DNA of 64,000 nt from VFBF01 sp033764865 (lineage in GTDB: Bacteria > Pseudomonadota > Alphaproteobacteria > Caulobacterales > Aquidulcibacteraceae): NCBI GenBank assembly GCA_033764865.1, contig JANRIM010000111.1, forward strand, positions 1-64,000, written 5' to 3'. Under the pieces are notes generated by a model, which saw only the letters and a list, made by a program, of their open reading frames with translations, had not been told where the DNA came from and ran no database searches. The first letter of the stretch is position 1. Every line of letters begins with the position of its first letter. Shown in pieces: positions 20,126 to 30,470 of this stretch. The position numbers and the translations under genes are program-made.

Positions 20126-20209
20126 CTACAGCCTTCCCAGTGCGCCGATGACGACGCCGATCAGGGCGAAGGCTGAGATGAAGAATGCGGCGGCAATCCA
20201 GTCTGCCAT
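20126..20209 (-). CDS. 27-residue membrane peptide leading the kdp operon
   Basis: A 27-residue ORF (MADWIAAAFFISAFALIGVV, then a short GRL tail) with a good GGAG ribosome-binding site six bases before ATG 20209. Its stop is 4 bases before the kdpF start. It is predicted to be one membrane helix with an N-terminal Asp and a C-terminal Arg. It is distinct from KdpF. Similar tiny ORFs upstream of kdpF are present in some proteobacterial kdp loci and often go unannotated. A KdpFABC accessory peptide or a leader peptide are both possible; function unknown. Confidence 0.6.
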   Translation of the reverse strand: MADWIAAAFFISAFALIGVVIGALGRL

Positions 20210-20283
20210 GGGAGTCTCCGAAAGAGACCCGCAAGGTCAATCTGTCTGCATGAAGGATCGAGAGGTGGAAGCCCCGCCTGGCG

Positions 20284-20298
20284 TTAAGCCCGCATTAA
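20284..20298. promoter_or_regulatory. CtrA-type box upstream of kdp
   Basis: TTAAGCCCGCATTAA fits the TTAA-N7-TTAA consensus of the alphaproteobacterial cell-cycle regulator CtrA. It is intergenic, 75 bases upstream of the first kdp-operon ORF and 40 bases past the end of the SANT-like gene. Regulation by CtrA is inference. Confidence 0.45.
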
Positions 20299-20337
20299 GG
20301 GCGCGCCGGGACGTGGACCGGCCAACGCCTCGCGCCG

Positions 20338-20547
20338 CTATTTGAGGCTGCGGCCACGGACCTTCGCCTTGCGCGCGGCGCGGAGCGAGATACCCGACGT
20401 CATCAGCCGTTGCTGGATCGCGGCGGCGCTTCGACCCAGTTGCTTGGCGATGGCGGCAGCGGTGTGGTGTTCCTTGACGAGCTTCCGCATCAACCGGTCT
20501 TCTTGCGCAGACCAAGGCTTGCGGTGATTCTTTGGGGCCTGTGCCAT
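20338..20547 (-). CDS. SANT/Myb-like small DNA-binding protein
   Basis: A 69-residue basic protein with one SANT/Myb-like helix-turn-helix: WSAQEDRLMRKLV, then AAAIAKQLGRSAAAIQQRL, ending in a basic tail (RKAKVRGRSLK). Such one-domain proteins are common in alphaproteobacteria and probably bind DNA. It lies upstream of kdp on the same strand, with 128 bases between them, so it could be a local regulator, but that is only context. Confidence 0.7.
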   Translation of the reverse strand: MAQAPKNHRKPWSAQEDRLMRKLVKEHHTAAAIAKQLGRSAAAIQQRLMTSGISLRAARKAKVRGRSLK

Positions 20548-20680
20548 TCAAACTGACTTCCATTGCAGCGCCAGCGTGCAAGGCGTCCCCACGGCTACTT
20601 AGCGCGTCCGTCCGTTGCCGTCTGCAATCGCAACGTCCGCGTATTGCGACATTTTGCGCGGGTGTCTCGCGCTTGGTGCG

Positions 20681-22042
20681 CTATCGCGACGGAGGGAGCA
20701 TTTCCACCAGCGCACCGCCGATTGACATCGCCAACTGGGGGAAGACGTCGTTGAAGTAGGTGTCGATCCCGTCGTAGAGCGGGCTGGTCGGCGAGAGAGG
20801 CTCAACCCGCAGCGGTATTCCGCCGGAGCGCGCCTGCGCGGTTCCGTGGACGAGGTCGACGAGAAAGGGCAGCTGCGAACCGCCGCCCGCCAGCACGACG
20901 TCGATGACGTCCGCGCGCGCCGCGGCCGCTCGCGCGGCCACCACGCCGAGGCTTTCGCCGATGGCGAGGCCGAGCGCGTGCTGAAAGCCGCGAAAGTTCG
21001 GGTCTGTGAGCAGCTCGGAAATGTGGAGGGAAGTCGTGCGCCATCCCTCCTTCAGGCTGCAGCGGCCGGTCGTGAAGATCTCGCGTTTGAGGTCCCGAGC
21101 GGCAAGCCGGCTCGCGCGCAGAAATCTCGCCTCCTCCACGCTGCTCTCCCGGGCGCCACGCTTCTTGAGGAGCGCCTCGATCAGGATGCGATCGACCTCA
21201 TCGCCGGCCAGGGCACTGCACTGGCGGGCCTCGGTGATTTCGGTCAGCGACGGCGGCTCGGTGGTTTCATTGAAGTCGAACGCAGCGAGATCCGTCGTCC
21301 CGGCGCCCATGTCGAACACCACAACAAAGCGCGTCGGCGCCTTGCTGAACGCGAGGGCCGTCGCGGCCGCGGCGTGGGGTTCAAACACTCCCGTCTCGAG
21401 CAGGGCGTTGCCGGGATTGGCGGCCGCTTTGTCCAACGCGTCGGTGCATTGGGCGATGGAGATGCCGTCGGGCGACAGGAGGAGCTGCCCCAGCTTGACC
21501 GAAACGGCCGCTGCCTCCGCAAAAATGACCTCCAGCGCCCGGTCGACCCCGCCACCTGCACGCCAGACCGGACTTGTGTAGCGCCGTGGGGCCGTGATGA
21601 CCGCTGGCGGCAGATTGTCGGAGCGACGGACCGCCTCCGCGATGAGTTGTTCCAGATAGGCGAGGTAGAGCACGAGCGCGTCGCGTTGGCGCAGCGTGCC
21701 CGTCGGGTCGATCGACCGCTCGATGCGCGCGGCGAGCGCAGCGGATACGTCCTTTGCGCCGAGCACGGTCTTGAAGGACAGGAGCGGGTCCCGATCGGCG
21801 TCGATGCCGTTGCGTGCATGCTCGAACGCCACCGGCCCGAAGTAGAGGCGTCCTCCGTCGACGAAAATCACGGACGGCGTGAGTAGCGGATGGTCGGCAC
21901 CCGCAACCGCGCCGATCGCCAGAGGACGCACGCCCATCGGCAACGGGAGATCGGGGTCCAGGCAGATGCTGACCTTGGAGAGCGCAGTGCCGAAATCGAT
22001 GCACATCCGCGCCGCCGAAGCCCGGCCGCTCTCGCCCGCCAT
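20681..22042 (-). CDS. Hsp70-like ATPase without substrate-binding domain
   Basis: A 453-residue actin/Hsp70-fold ATPase. Phosphate-1 region MCIDFGTALSKV, phosphate-2 FVVVFDMGAGTTDLAAFDF, and adenosine motif DVVLAGGGSQLPFLVDLV are all present. The chain ends shortly after the nucleotide-binding fold (QLAMSIGGALVEM), so the peptide-binding beta domain and lid of DnaK are absent. Its partner and role are unknown. It is monocistronic, and no J-protein or GrpE-like gene is nearby. Confidence 0.8.
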   Translation of the reverse strand: MAGESGRASAARMCIDFGTALSKVSICLDPDLPLPMGVRPLAIGAVAGADHPLLTPSVIFVDGGRLYFGPVAFEHARNGIDADRDPLLSFKTVLGAKDVSAALAARIERSIDPTGTLRQRDALVLYLAYLEQLIAEAVRRSDNLPPAVITAPRRYTSPVWRAGGGVDRALEVIFAEAAAVSVKLGQLLLSPDGISIAQCTDALDKAAANPGNALLETGVFEPHAAAATALAFSKAPTRFVVVFDMGAGTTDLAAFDFNETTEPPSLTEITEARQCSALAGDEVDRILIEALLKKRGARESSVEEARFLRASRLAARDLKREIFTTGRCSLKEGWRTTSLHISELLTDPNFRGFQHALGLAIGESLGVVAARAAAARADVIDVVLAGGGSQLPFLVDLVHGTAQARSGGIPLRVEPLSPTSPLYDGIDTYFNDVFPQLAMSIGGALVEMLPPSR

Positions 22043-22229
22043 GGTGATGCCTTTTGCCCTGTGAACGGCGCGGTCGCCGCTCCCTGGCCGACCCTATGGC
22101 ATACCCTAGGGCGGGAAATCCAATGGCCGTTTCATCCTGCGGCGAGGCTCGCCGATGAGCGGGATCAAGTTACGAATTTTTATGGCGCAGGTGTCGCGGC
22201 CCCCTCTCGTCTCTTGGGCGCCGGCGCCG

Positions 22230-23297
22230 TCAGAGCACGTTGCGCTTCGTGATGTCGCCCGAGCCGCTTGGCAGCGATACGAGGTCTCCGTCGCGTCCGA
22301 TCCACAGCTTTCCACCGAAGTCGGCGCCCTTGAGAAAGACGGGCTCGAGCGCGGGCGTGGGCATCACTGGCACGATATGGGTGAGCAGCAGAGCCTTCAC
22401 GCCTGCCGCGCGGGCGCTGGCGGCGGCGTCCGCGGGCGATGCGTGGTAGTCCGGAATGTCCTTGAAGATTTTCGCGAGCTTCTCGCGTCCGGCCTGGCGT
22501 GCGCTGTCCTCCATGAGCGCCACCAGGTTTGGGCCAAGGGCTTCGTGCACGAGGAGGTCCACGCCCTGCGCGGCGGCCTCGAGTGCAGGCGCGCGGCTGG
22601 TGTCGCCGCTCACCACGACGCTGCGGCCGCCATAGTCGAACCGGTAGCCGACGGCGGGCGCCACAGGTTCGTGGTCGACCCGAAAGGCCATCACGCGCAG
22701 CCCGCCGTCGTTGAAGACGACCGCCTGATCGGCTCCGTCCGGAATGGCGAACGGTTGCGCAGTCATGCCGGCGCCGCCAGGGACGACGATGTCGGCCCCA
22801 TGGTGGGCGATGCGGTAGGCGGCGTCTTGCGCGTAGGCCTCGTTGAACCCGGCCACGACGCGTTCGACGCCCGACGGGCCGCGAACCGGCAGGGGGGCTG
22901 TTCCGCCGCCGCCGGCCCACCGCATGAGCGCAAGTGCGCCAAGCCCATCGATGTGGTCCGAATGGAAGTGCGTGATGAAAACGCCTTCAAGACGCGCCGC
23001 CGGCAAGCGCATCCGCGCCGTCATGCGCGCCGCCCCGTCGCCCGCGTCCACGATGAAGACCCGGGGCCCGGCGATGATGGCCGTGCAAGGACCGCTTCGC
23101 CGCGGGTCCGGCAGGGGGGAGCCCGTGCCGCAGAGCGCCACGTGCAGCCCATCCGGGAGGGTGGCGACCATGTCGGCCGTAATCGCCCTGGGCGCGACAC
23201 GTTTCATCGCCATGACGGCGATTCCGCCCCTGAAGAAGAACGCAGCGCCAACAGCGGCGGCGGCGACGGCCAGAAAAATCCAGCGCCACGTCCTCAT
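22230..23297 (-). CDS. MBL-fold metallo-hydrolase, membrane-anchored
   Basis: A 355-residue metallo-beta-lactamase-fold protein of the RNase Z/arylsulfatase-like type. An N-terminal membrane anchor or signal (residues 5-22) is followed by the metal motif THFHSDHIDGLG, later SGDTSRAPAL, VHEALGP and a final His in LLLTHIVPV. Export suggests a hydrolase acting in the periplasm rather than an RNA nuclease. Monocistronic; substrate unknown. Confidence 0.85.
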   Translation of the reverse strand: MRTWRWIFLAVAAAAVGAAFFFRGGIAVMAMKRVAPRAITADMVATLPDGLHVALCGTGSPLPDPRRSGPCTAIIAGPRVFIVDAGDGAARMTARMRLPAARLEGVFITHFHSDHIDGLGALALMRWAGGGGTAPLPVRGPSGVERVVAGFNEAYAQDAAYRIAHHGADIVVPGGAGMTAQPFAIPDGADQAVVFNDGGLRVMAFRVDHEPVAPAVGYRFDYGGRSVVVSGDTSRAPALEAAAQGVDLLVHEALGPNLVALMEDSARQAGREKLAKIFKDIPDYHASPADAAASARAAGVKALLLTHIVPVMPTPALEPVFLKGADFGGKLWIGRDGDLVSLPSGSGDITKRNVL

Positions 23298-23487
23298 GAT
23301 TGGAACTCTTCTATAGGTTGCAGCATGGCGTCACCCCATGTTTTGGCACGAATGCTGCCAAAATGCGAGGCCTCTGACGGCGGCGGCCACGGCCGGGCCC
23401 GACGAACCTGTTTGATCTCCGAACCGTGGGGGGCTATGCCCTCGCGCCGGCGCGATCGTCGTTTCCACAACCCCTCAGGACAAGTTC

Positions 23488-23847
23488 ATGCGTGACTTCA
23501 AGAAAGGCCCGAAACTGGAGGATCGCCTCGGCGCCGCCGCTCGGGCCCGTGAGGCCATGCTCGCCCGCTACAAGGCGGGGACGGACGCCACCGATCCAGA
23601 GGTGGCCGCCAAACGGGCCGAAAAGGCCAAGGCTGACCGGGAGCGGGAGGCGCGGCGCGCCCAGCAGGAGGCGGAGAAGGCCCTCCGGAGGGCCGAGGAG
23701 GCTGCCGCCCGCGCCGCCGCCGCCGAAGCGGCCCGCCTCGCGGAGGAGGCCGCCAAGATCGAAGCGGAGCGGGCCGCCGAGGAGGAGCGTCGCCTTCAGA
23801 AGGAGCGCCGTGACGCCCGCTATGCCGCCCGAAAGGCCCGCAAGTAA
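23488..23847 (+). CDS. DUF6481 family Ala/Glu/Arg-rich coiled-coil protein
   Basis: A 119-residue, highly charged protein, almost wholly alpha-helical and rich in Ala, Glu and Arg, with a long coiled coil at about residues 40-110. The N-terminus (FKKGPKLEDRLGAAARAREA) matches the alphaproteobacterial DUF6481 family. Cytoplasmic; function unknown. It follows 190 bases of non-coding sequence. Confidence 0.75.
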   Translation: MRDFKKGPKLEDRLGAAARAREAMLARYKAGTDATDPEVAAKRAEKAKADREREARRAQQEAEKALRRAEEAAARAAAAEAARLAEEAAKIEAERAAEEERRLQKERRDARYAARKARK

Positions 23848-23964
23848 CGGAATTTGAAAGGGAACAAGCGCTATACTCGCCGCGTCTTCGTTTTCATGGC
23901 GGGCGGACTGGATTGTGGGCGCCTTCACGGCGCGGCGGATCAGCCGGTGACAGAGTAGGCGTCG

Positions 23965-24438
23965 ATGTTCGGGATCACCGAGAAGATCAGGCACGCGGCG
24001 GCAGCCGGGAGCGCGATGGCGATGGCCATCGGCTTGGCCTTGCTCGGCATCGTCTGGTTCACCATCGCGGGCTACACGTGGCTCTCGTCCGTCATCGCCG
24101 AGCCTTTGGCGATGTGTGCGGTGGGGTTCCTTTGCCTGGCTCCACTGATTGTACTGCTTCTGCGCAGGAAGCCGTCGGCCAGCCGGTCGCCCGAGGCGGA
24201 GCAGAAGGCGCCGGATCCGCCCGGTGACGATGTCTCGGCGGTCGTGCGCCTCGCCCACAGTGCGAGTGCACTGGCGGAGAAGTCCCCCGTGGCCGGCATC
24301 GTCCTCACCCTGGGGGCCGCTCTGCTTGCGACCCGGTCGCCCGCCACGGCGCCGCTCGCTATCCACATGCTGGCTGAGACGGTCGAGCGATGGTCGCGTC
24401 CTGTGTCGCCGAAATCGCCCGATGAGTCGGACAAATAG
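23965..24438 (+). CDS. Hypothetical membrane protein
   Basis: A 157-residue protein with two clear hydrophobic helices (about residues 14-37 and 45-66) followed by an Arg/Lys break (LLLRRKPSA), a polar Pro-rich segment and a weaker hydrophobic stretch near residue 112. No family recognised with certainty; general layout resembles small phage-holin-like inner-membrane proteins, but that is a weak resemblance. Confidence 0.6.
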   Translation: MFGITEKIRHAAAAGSAMAMAIGLALLGIVWFTIAGYTWLSSVIAEPLAMCAVGFLCLAPLIVLLLRRKPSASRSPEAEQKAPDPPGDDVSAVVRLAHSASALAEKSPVAGIVLTLGAALLATRSPATAPLAIHMLAETVERWSRPVSPKSPDESDK

Positions 24439-24472
24439 GGTTTGTTTACACGGGGACGGTAGAGCGCCCGCC

Positions 24473-24754
24473 ATGGGCGCCTACGTTTATGTCCTGCTTA
24501 GCGATCACCCGGCGCCCGCGACGTATGTCGGGTGGACGTTGGACGTGGACCGGCGCCTCCATCAGCACAATGCCGGCAAAGGGGCGCGGTTCACGCGCGG
24601 TCGCCAGTGGCGCGTCGTTCACACCGAAGCGTTCGAGACGCCGCAGGAGGCAATGAAGCGCGAGGTCGCACTCAAGCGCGACAGCCGCCTCAGGCGGGCG
24701 CTCCGGTCGGGGGCCGCCGCTGCCCAGTCGTCGCTTCGGGCAGAACTCGACTGA
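24473..24754 (+). CDS. GIY-YIG domain protein
   Basis: A 93-residue GIY-YIG domain protein of the short UPF0213/YhbQ type. The signature is split as YVYVLLSDH and TYVGWTLDVDRRLHQHNAGK, with the conserved Arg after YVGWT, followed by GARFTRG and the Glu-containing MKREVALKRDSR. This family is implicated in DNA repair or processing. ATG 24473 is the natural start; longer in-frame sequence overlaps the upstream gene. 34 bases separate it from the membrane gene. Confidence 0.88.
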   Translation: MGAYVYVLLSDHPAPATYVGWTLDVDRRLHQHNAGKGARFTRGRQWRVVHTEAFETPQEAMKREVALKRDSRLRRALRSGAAAAQSSLRAELD

Positions 24755-24819
24755 TTTATCGGCGCGCGGGGCGTCAGCAGACCACAGTCTGATCGCGCCG
24801 GCCGTCGAAGCTCGCCAGT

Positions 24820-26072
24820 CTAGGGGCGCGCCGCCGGATTGTAGCGGTCGCGCAGGCGCGTCTGCCGGGATACGAGCGGCGTTTCGACGCCCGCGATGAA
24901 CAGCGCTACTGGCGCGCTCATCACATCGAGGGGATCGCCGTCCCAGATCACTACGTCCGCCGTCTTTCCCGGCGCGAGTGACCCCAGCTCTCCGCCCACG
25001 CCGAAGACCTCCGCCGGGGTCTGCGAGATTGCCTTGAATGCCGCTTCCCACGGCAACCCGTTGGCCACGGCATTTCCCGCCAATTGGAAGGCCAGGCGCG
25101 CCTGGTGGCCGTCGACGCTTCCCGGCGACGGCGCGATGATGACGCGGACCCCAGCGCGCTCCAGTAGGGCGGCGTTGTCGAGGCGCGCCGCCAGTTTCTC
25201 CATGCGCTCGGGAAGGTTCACCATCGGATCGACGATCACGGGCACCTTCGCCGCCGCAAGCTCGTCGGCCACGAGCCATGCCTCGGCGCCGCCGTGGATG
25301 ACGAATTTCAGGTTGGGGTTGGCGCGCTTGAAGCGGAGCAGCTCCCGGATGTCGGCCGCACGCTCGGTGCGGACCAGAAAGACGCCTTGGCCAAGGGCGA
25401 AGGGTTTCAGCGCGCGGGCGTCGATCTCGCGCAAAACAGCGCCGTCCTGGCCGGAGGCGTAGCGCGCGGGATACTCGCGCGCATCCTTCAGCGCCGCCTC
25501 GAGATAGGGCCATAGCGCCGCGCGAGACCCGCCGGCGCGCTCTGCGCCCGTCTCGCCAAGCTCAAGCACCTGGAAGAGGCGATCGCGCTGGACGCTGTCG
25601 GCGGCGCCGTTGAGCGCGACAAGCGCGCCGATGCCTGAAAAGATCGTGCCCGTGGCGGCTGGCGCGATCACGGCGCGCGTCACCCCTTCAATGCGCGTCA
25701 CCGCGACAGCCGACGCAGACGGGTCAAAAGCCCGGGAGGCCTCGGCGGCGGCGGAGATGAGCGGGCTGGCGAGGGAGGCGTCGTTAGCGGCGCCGGAGCC
25801 CGAGATTTCGGAGAGCCCCAGTTCGCTCATGGCCGCGATGGCTCCCGGCGTCACCCATCGGCCTGCCGCATCGATCACGCGCGCGCCGGCCGGCGCGGCG
25901 ATGCTGGGGCCGACCGCAACAATGCGGCTGTCCGTGAAGAGGACATCGCCCTTGTCCAGTACGGCGCCCGTATTGGTCACCACGCGGCCGCCGCGCACAA
26001 GCACGGTCTCGGCGGCGGCGGGGCAGACCGCCGCCATCACGAGGGCGGCGGCGATGGCATTGATCGCGGCTT

Positions 26073-26076
<4 letters not shown>
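24820..26076 (-). CDS. Amidohydrolase-family protein lacking the HxH motif
   Basis: A 418-residue exported protein (signal peptide ending AAAE near residue 23) with the amidohydrolase beta-sandwich (VLVRGGRVVTNTGAVLDKGD) and the C-terminal GSLAPGKTADVVIWDGDPLD segment. Where family members have PG-x-IDxHxH, this reads VTPGAIAAMSELGL, so the first metal pair is missing. It follows, by an ATGA overlap, a paralogue in which the motif is intact. It may be a non-catalytic partner or use a different site. Confidence 0.8.
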
Positions 26077-27539
<1,463 letters not shown>

Positions 27540-27667
27540 AATCCCGCTCCCGTTCGAAGGCTTCGCCCGTATGTCGCGGATTTATCAGGTCTCTGGCAAG
27601 GGGTTGGCGCGACGCCGAGAGGCGATAGAGGTCTGTTCCCCGAACAGGCGAACGCCGGCGGAGCGAC

Positions 27668-28357
27668 TTAGCGACGGGCGAAGGCCGCCACCGCAGCCGC
27701 GAGGGCGGCGGTGGAATCGATGAACGGCGCGCCCACGTCCTCCTGACGGAGCGCCAACGGCGCCTCGGTGCATCCGGCGACGATGGCGTCACACCCTTTC
27801 GTGATGAACCCGGCCGCCAGCGACCGCAACGTATCGCGGACGTCCGGGCCGGTGTCCCCCGCCTTGATCCTCGCGATTGCGTCCATCAACGACTGGTGGT
27901 CGGCGCCGTCCGTAACAAAGGTCGCAACGCCTCGACGGGCGAACGCCGCCTGGTGCAGGTTGGCGCGCAGGCATCCAGTGACGGCGAGCACGCCAACCCG
28001 TTTGGCGCCGGGCGCCTGCGCCAGCGCCGCGTCGACGGTGGCTTCGATCATGCTCATGAACGGTATCGTGACAGCGGCCTCGATATCGGCCTGGAAGGCG
28101 TGCGCCGTGTTGCAGGCCATCACGAGCACCGCCGCCCCGGAACGCTCAAGTCCGCGCGCCATGGCCGCAAGCGCGGGTCCCGGCGATGGACCCGTTCCAT
28201 CCAGTGCGGCGTTGCGGTCCGGCAAAGCCGGATTGCTGTCGATCAGGATGCGCAGGTGATCCTGATCGCGCGTAGCGGGGGTCGCGCGGATGATCTTGGC
28301 GTGGAGATCGACTGTCGCCGCCGGTCCCATACCGCCAAGAATCCCGATGGCTTTCAT
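27668..28357 (-). CDS. Aspartate/glutamate racemase family protein
   Basis: A 229-residue member of the Asp/Glu/hydantoin racemase superfamily. Both catalytic Cys are present, in VMACNTAHAF and VAGCTEAPLAL; GILGGMGPAAT marks the N-terminus. Typical activity is cofactor-independent racemisation of aspartate or glutamate. ATG 28357 overlaps the stop of the upstream D-cysteine-desulfhydrase-like gene (ATGA), implying co-translation and a shared role in D-amino-acid metabolism. Confidence 0.88.
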   Translation of the reverse strand: MKAIGILGGMGPAATVDLHAKIIRATPATRDQDHLRILIDSNPALPDRNAALDGTGPSPGPALAAMARGLERSGAAVLVMACNTAHAFQADIEAAVTIPFMSMIEATVDAALAQAPGAKRVGVLAVTGCLRANLHQAAFARRGVATFVTDGADHQSLMDAIARIKAGDTGPDVRDTLRSLAAGFITKGCDAIVAGCTEAPLALRQEDVGAPFIDSTAALAAAVAAFARR

Positions 28358-29352
28358 GCTTGCAGATCGCGCTGATAGGCGAACAGCGCCGGCGATCCGC
28401 CCGTATGGAGAAAAAGCACCCTCTGTTGCGCGCGCCATTCGCCGTTGCGTGCAAGCGCAACAAGACCCGCCATCGCCTTGCCGCTGTAGACGGGATCGAG
28501 CAGCACGCCTTCAAGCCGCGCGAGCAGGCGCACGGCCTCCACCATCGCGGGCGTGGGAAGGGAGTAGCCGGGGCCGACCCATTCGTCGCGAGCCGTGACC
28601 ATCGACCGCGTCACCACGCCGTCGACGCCGGCGAATGCTGCGGTCTCCTGCGCGAGTTTGAAGACGTTGCCTTCCTGCTCCGCGCGGGGGCGGCGAACGT
28701 TCACGCCGAGCACGGGTATGGGCGCGTTCAAAGCTGCAAGGCCCACCAGAAGACCCGCATGGGTGCCGGCGCTGCCGCTCGCCACCACGATCTGGTCGAA
28801 GGTCACAGACTGGTCGAAGCACTGCGCGAGGATTTCCTGGGCGCACGCCGCATACCCGAGCGCGCCGAGCGGGTTGGAGCCGCCGCCGGGGATCGCATAG
28901 CCGCGCCGGCCCGATCGCGCGAGGTCGGCGACTGCGTGCTCCAACGCCCCGGAGAGATCAGCGCCTGCAGGCACGACAGTAACGCTCTCCACGCCCATGA
29001 GGTCGAACAGCAGGTTGTTGCCGCCCGCATCCGGCCGGTAACTGCCGGGTATGCGCTCTTCCAGGATCAGCCGGCACTTGAGCCCTTCCTTGGCCGCGGC
29101 GGCGAGGGTCAGGCGGCAGTGGTTCGACTGCGGAGCGCCGACCGTCACCAGCGTGTCTGCGCCGTGCGCGAGCGCATCGGCGACCAGAAACTCAAGCTTT
29201 CGGGTCTTGTTGCCGCCAGCCGCCAGACCCAGGAGATCGTCCCGCTTGATCCAGATCTCGGGGCCGCCCAGGTGCCTGGTGAGGTTGTCAAGGCGCTCGA
29301 GCGGGGTATGGCCAGGAGTGTAGCGGCGGCGGGGAAAGCGGGAGAGCTGCAT
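28354..29352 (-). CDS. D-cysteine desulfhydrase / ACC deaminase family protein
   Basis: A 332-residue fold-type II PLP enzyme. The PLP lysine lies in AAGGNKTRKLEFL; the substrate region VGAPQSNHCRLT and the phosphate loop VASGSAGTHAG are conserved. The family includes D-cysteine desulfhydrase and ACC deaminase; the N-terminal LSRFPRRRYTPGHTPLERL favours the desulfhydrase branch. ATG 29352 is preferred to ATG 29370 by family alignment. It is co-translated with the racemase and divergent from queA, with a 56-base promoter gap. Confidence 0.85.
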   Translation of the reverse strand: MQLSRFPRRRYTPGHTPLERLDNLTRHLGGPEIWIKRDDLLGLAAGGNKTRKLEFLVADALAHGADTLVTVGAPQSNHCRLTLAAAAKEGLKCRLILEERIPGSYRPDAGGNNLLFDLMGVESVTVVPAGADLSGALEHAVADLARSGRRGYAIPGGGSNPLGALGYAACAQEILAQCFDQSVTFDQIVVASGSAGTHAGLLVGLAALNAPIPVLGVNVRRPRAEQEGNVFKLAQETAAFAGVDGVVTRSMVTARDEWVGPGYSLPTPAMVEAVRLLARLEGVLLDPVYSGKAMAGLVALARNGEWRAQQRVLFLHTGGSPALFAYQRDLQA

Positions 29353-29408
29353 GGCGCGACCATAGCCCATGGCGTTTGCGGCGCAATCGCACTAGACCGC
29401 CCGCTCTG

Positions 29409-30470
29409 ATGCGTGTGGACCTGTTCGATTTCGACTTGCCGGCGGACCGCATCGCGCTTCATCCGGCGCGTCCGCGCGACGCCGCGCGCCTGCTCGTGGC
29501 GGACGGCGACGCTGCGCCGCAGGACTGCGTCGTTCGCGACCTGCCCGACAGACTACGCCCGGGCGACCTGCTGGTCTTCAACAATACGCGGGTGATACCC
29601 GCCGCTTTGGGCGGCGTCCGCGCGCCGCGCGGAGATGGCCCGGCCATAGCCATCGACATCAACCTGCACAAACGAACCGGGCCGGCGGCGTGGCGCGCGT
29701 TCGCGAGACCCGGCAAACGTCTGCGCGCGGGCGACCGGATCGCCATCGGCGACCGCCTGAACGCGCTTGTCCTGGAAAAGGGCGACGGCGGCGATATTCT
29801 GCTGGCGTTCGATCTCTCCGGTGACGCCCTCGACGGAGCGATTGCTGCCGCGGGCGCAATGCCCTTGCCGCCCTACATCCTTGCGCAGCGGCCCGCCGTG
29901 GCCAGCGACGCCGACGACTACCAGACCATGTTCGCCGCGCGGGACGGCGCCGTCGCGGCGCCGACCGCCGGTCTTCATTTCACGCCTGAGCTCATAGCGC
30001 GCCTCGACGCCAGAGAGGTCGAGCGGGCGACCGTCACGCTGCACGTCGGCGCTGGAACGTTTCTCCCCATCAAGGCGGACGACACGGCCGAGCACGCCAT
30101 GCATGAGGAATGGCGTGAAGTGCCGCAGGAGACCGCCGACGCCGTCAATCGCGCGCGCGCTGACGGGCGACGCGTGATCGCCGTCGGGACGACCGCACTG
30201 CGCAGTCTTGAATCGGCGGTCAATTCGAACGGGGCTGTCGTCGCAACGACCGGGGACACCGCGATTTTCATCACACCCGGCTATCGCTTCGCCGTCGTGG
30301 ACGGTCTGTGGACAAACTTCCACCTGCCCCGGTCCACCTTGTTCATGCTGATCTCGGCCTTCGTCGGTCTTGAGCGTGCGCACGCGCTCTACGCCCACGC
30401 CATCGCGGCGGGATACCGGTTCTACTCGTACGGAGACGCATCACTTCTCTTTAGGTCCCACCCAGCATGA
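29409..30470 (+). CDS. queA: S-adenosylmethionine:tRNA ribosyltransferase-isomerase QueA
   Basis: A 353-residue QueA that converts 7-aminomethyl-7-deazaguanine in tRNA to epoxyqueuosine. Conserved FNNTRVIPA, APTAGLHFT, HVGAGTFLPIK and NFHLPRSTLFMLISAF motifs. ATG 29409 matches the family start (MRVDLFDFDLP). The stop overlaps the tgt start (ATGA), so the two queuosine genes are coupled. Confidence 0.97.
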   Translation: MRVDLFDFDLPADRIALHPARPRDAARLLVADGDAAPQDCVVRDLPDRLRPGDLLVFNNTRVIPAALGGVRAPRGDGPAIAIDINLHKRTGPAAWRAFARPGKRLRAGDRIAIGDRLNALVLEKGDGGDILLAFDLSGDALDGAIAAAGAMPLPPYILAQRPAVASDADDYQTMFAARDGAVAAPTAGLHFTPELIARLDAREVERATVTLHVGAGTFLPIKADDTAEHAMHEEWREVPQETADAVNRARADGRRVIAVGTTALRSLESAVNSNGAVVATTGDTAIFITPGYRFAVVDGLWTNFHLPRSTLFMLISAFVGLERAHALYAHAIAAGYRFYSYGDASLLFRSHPA

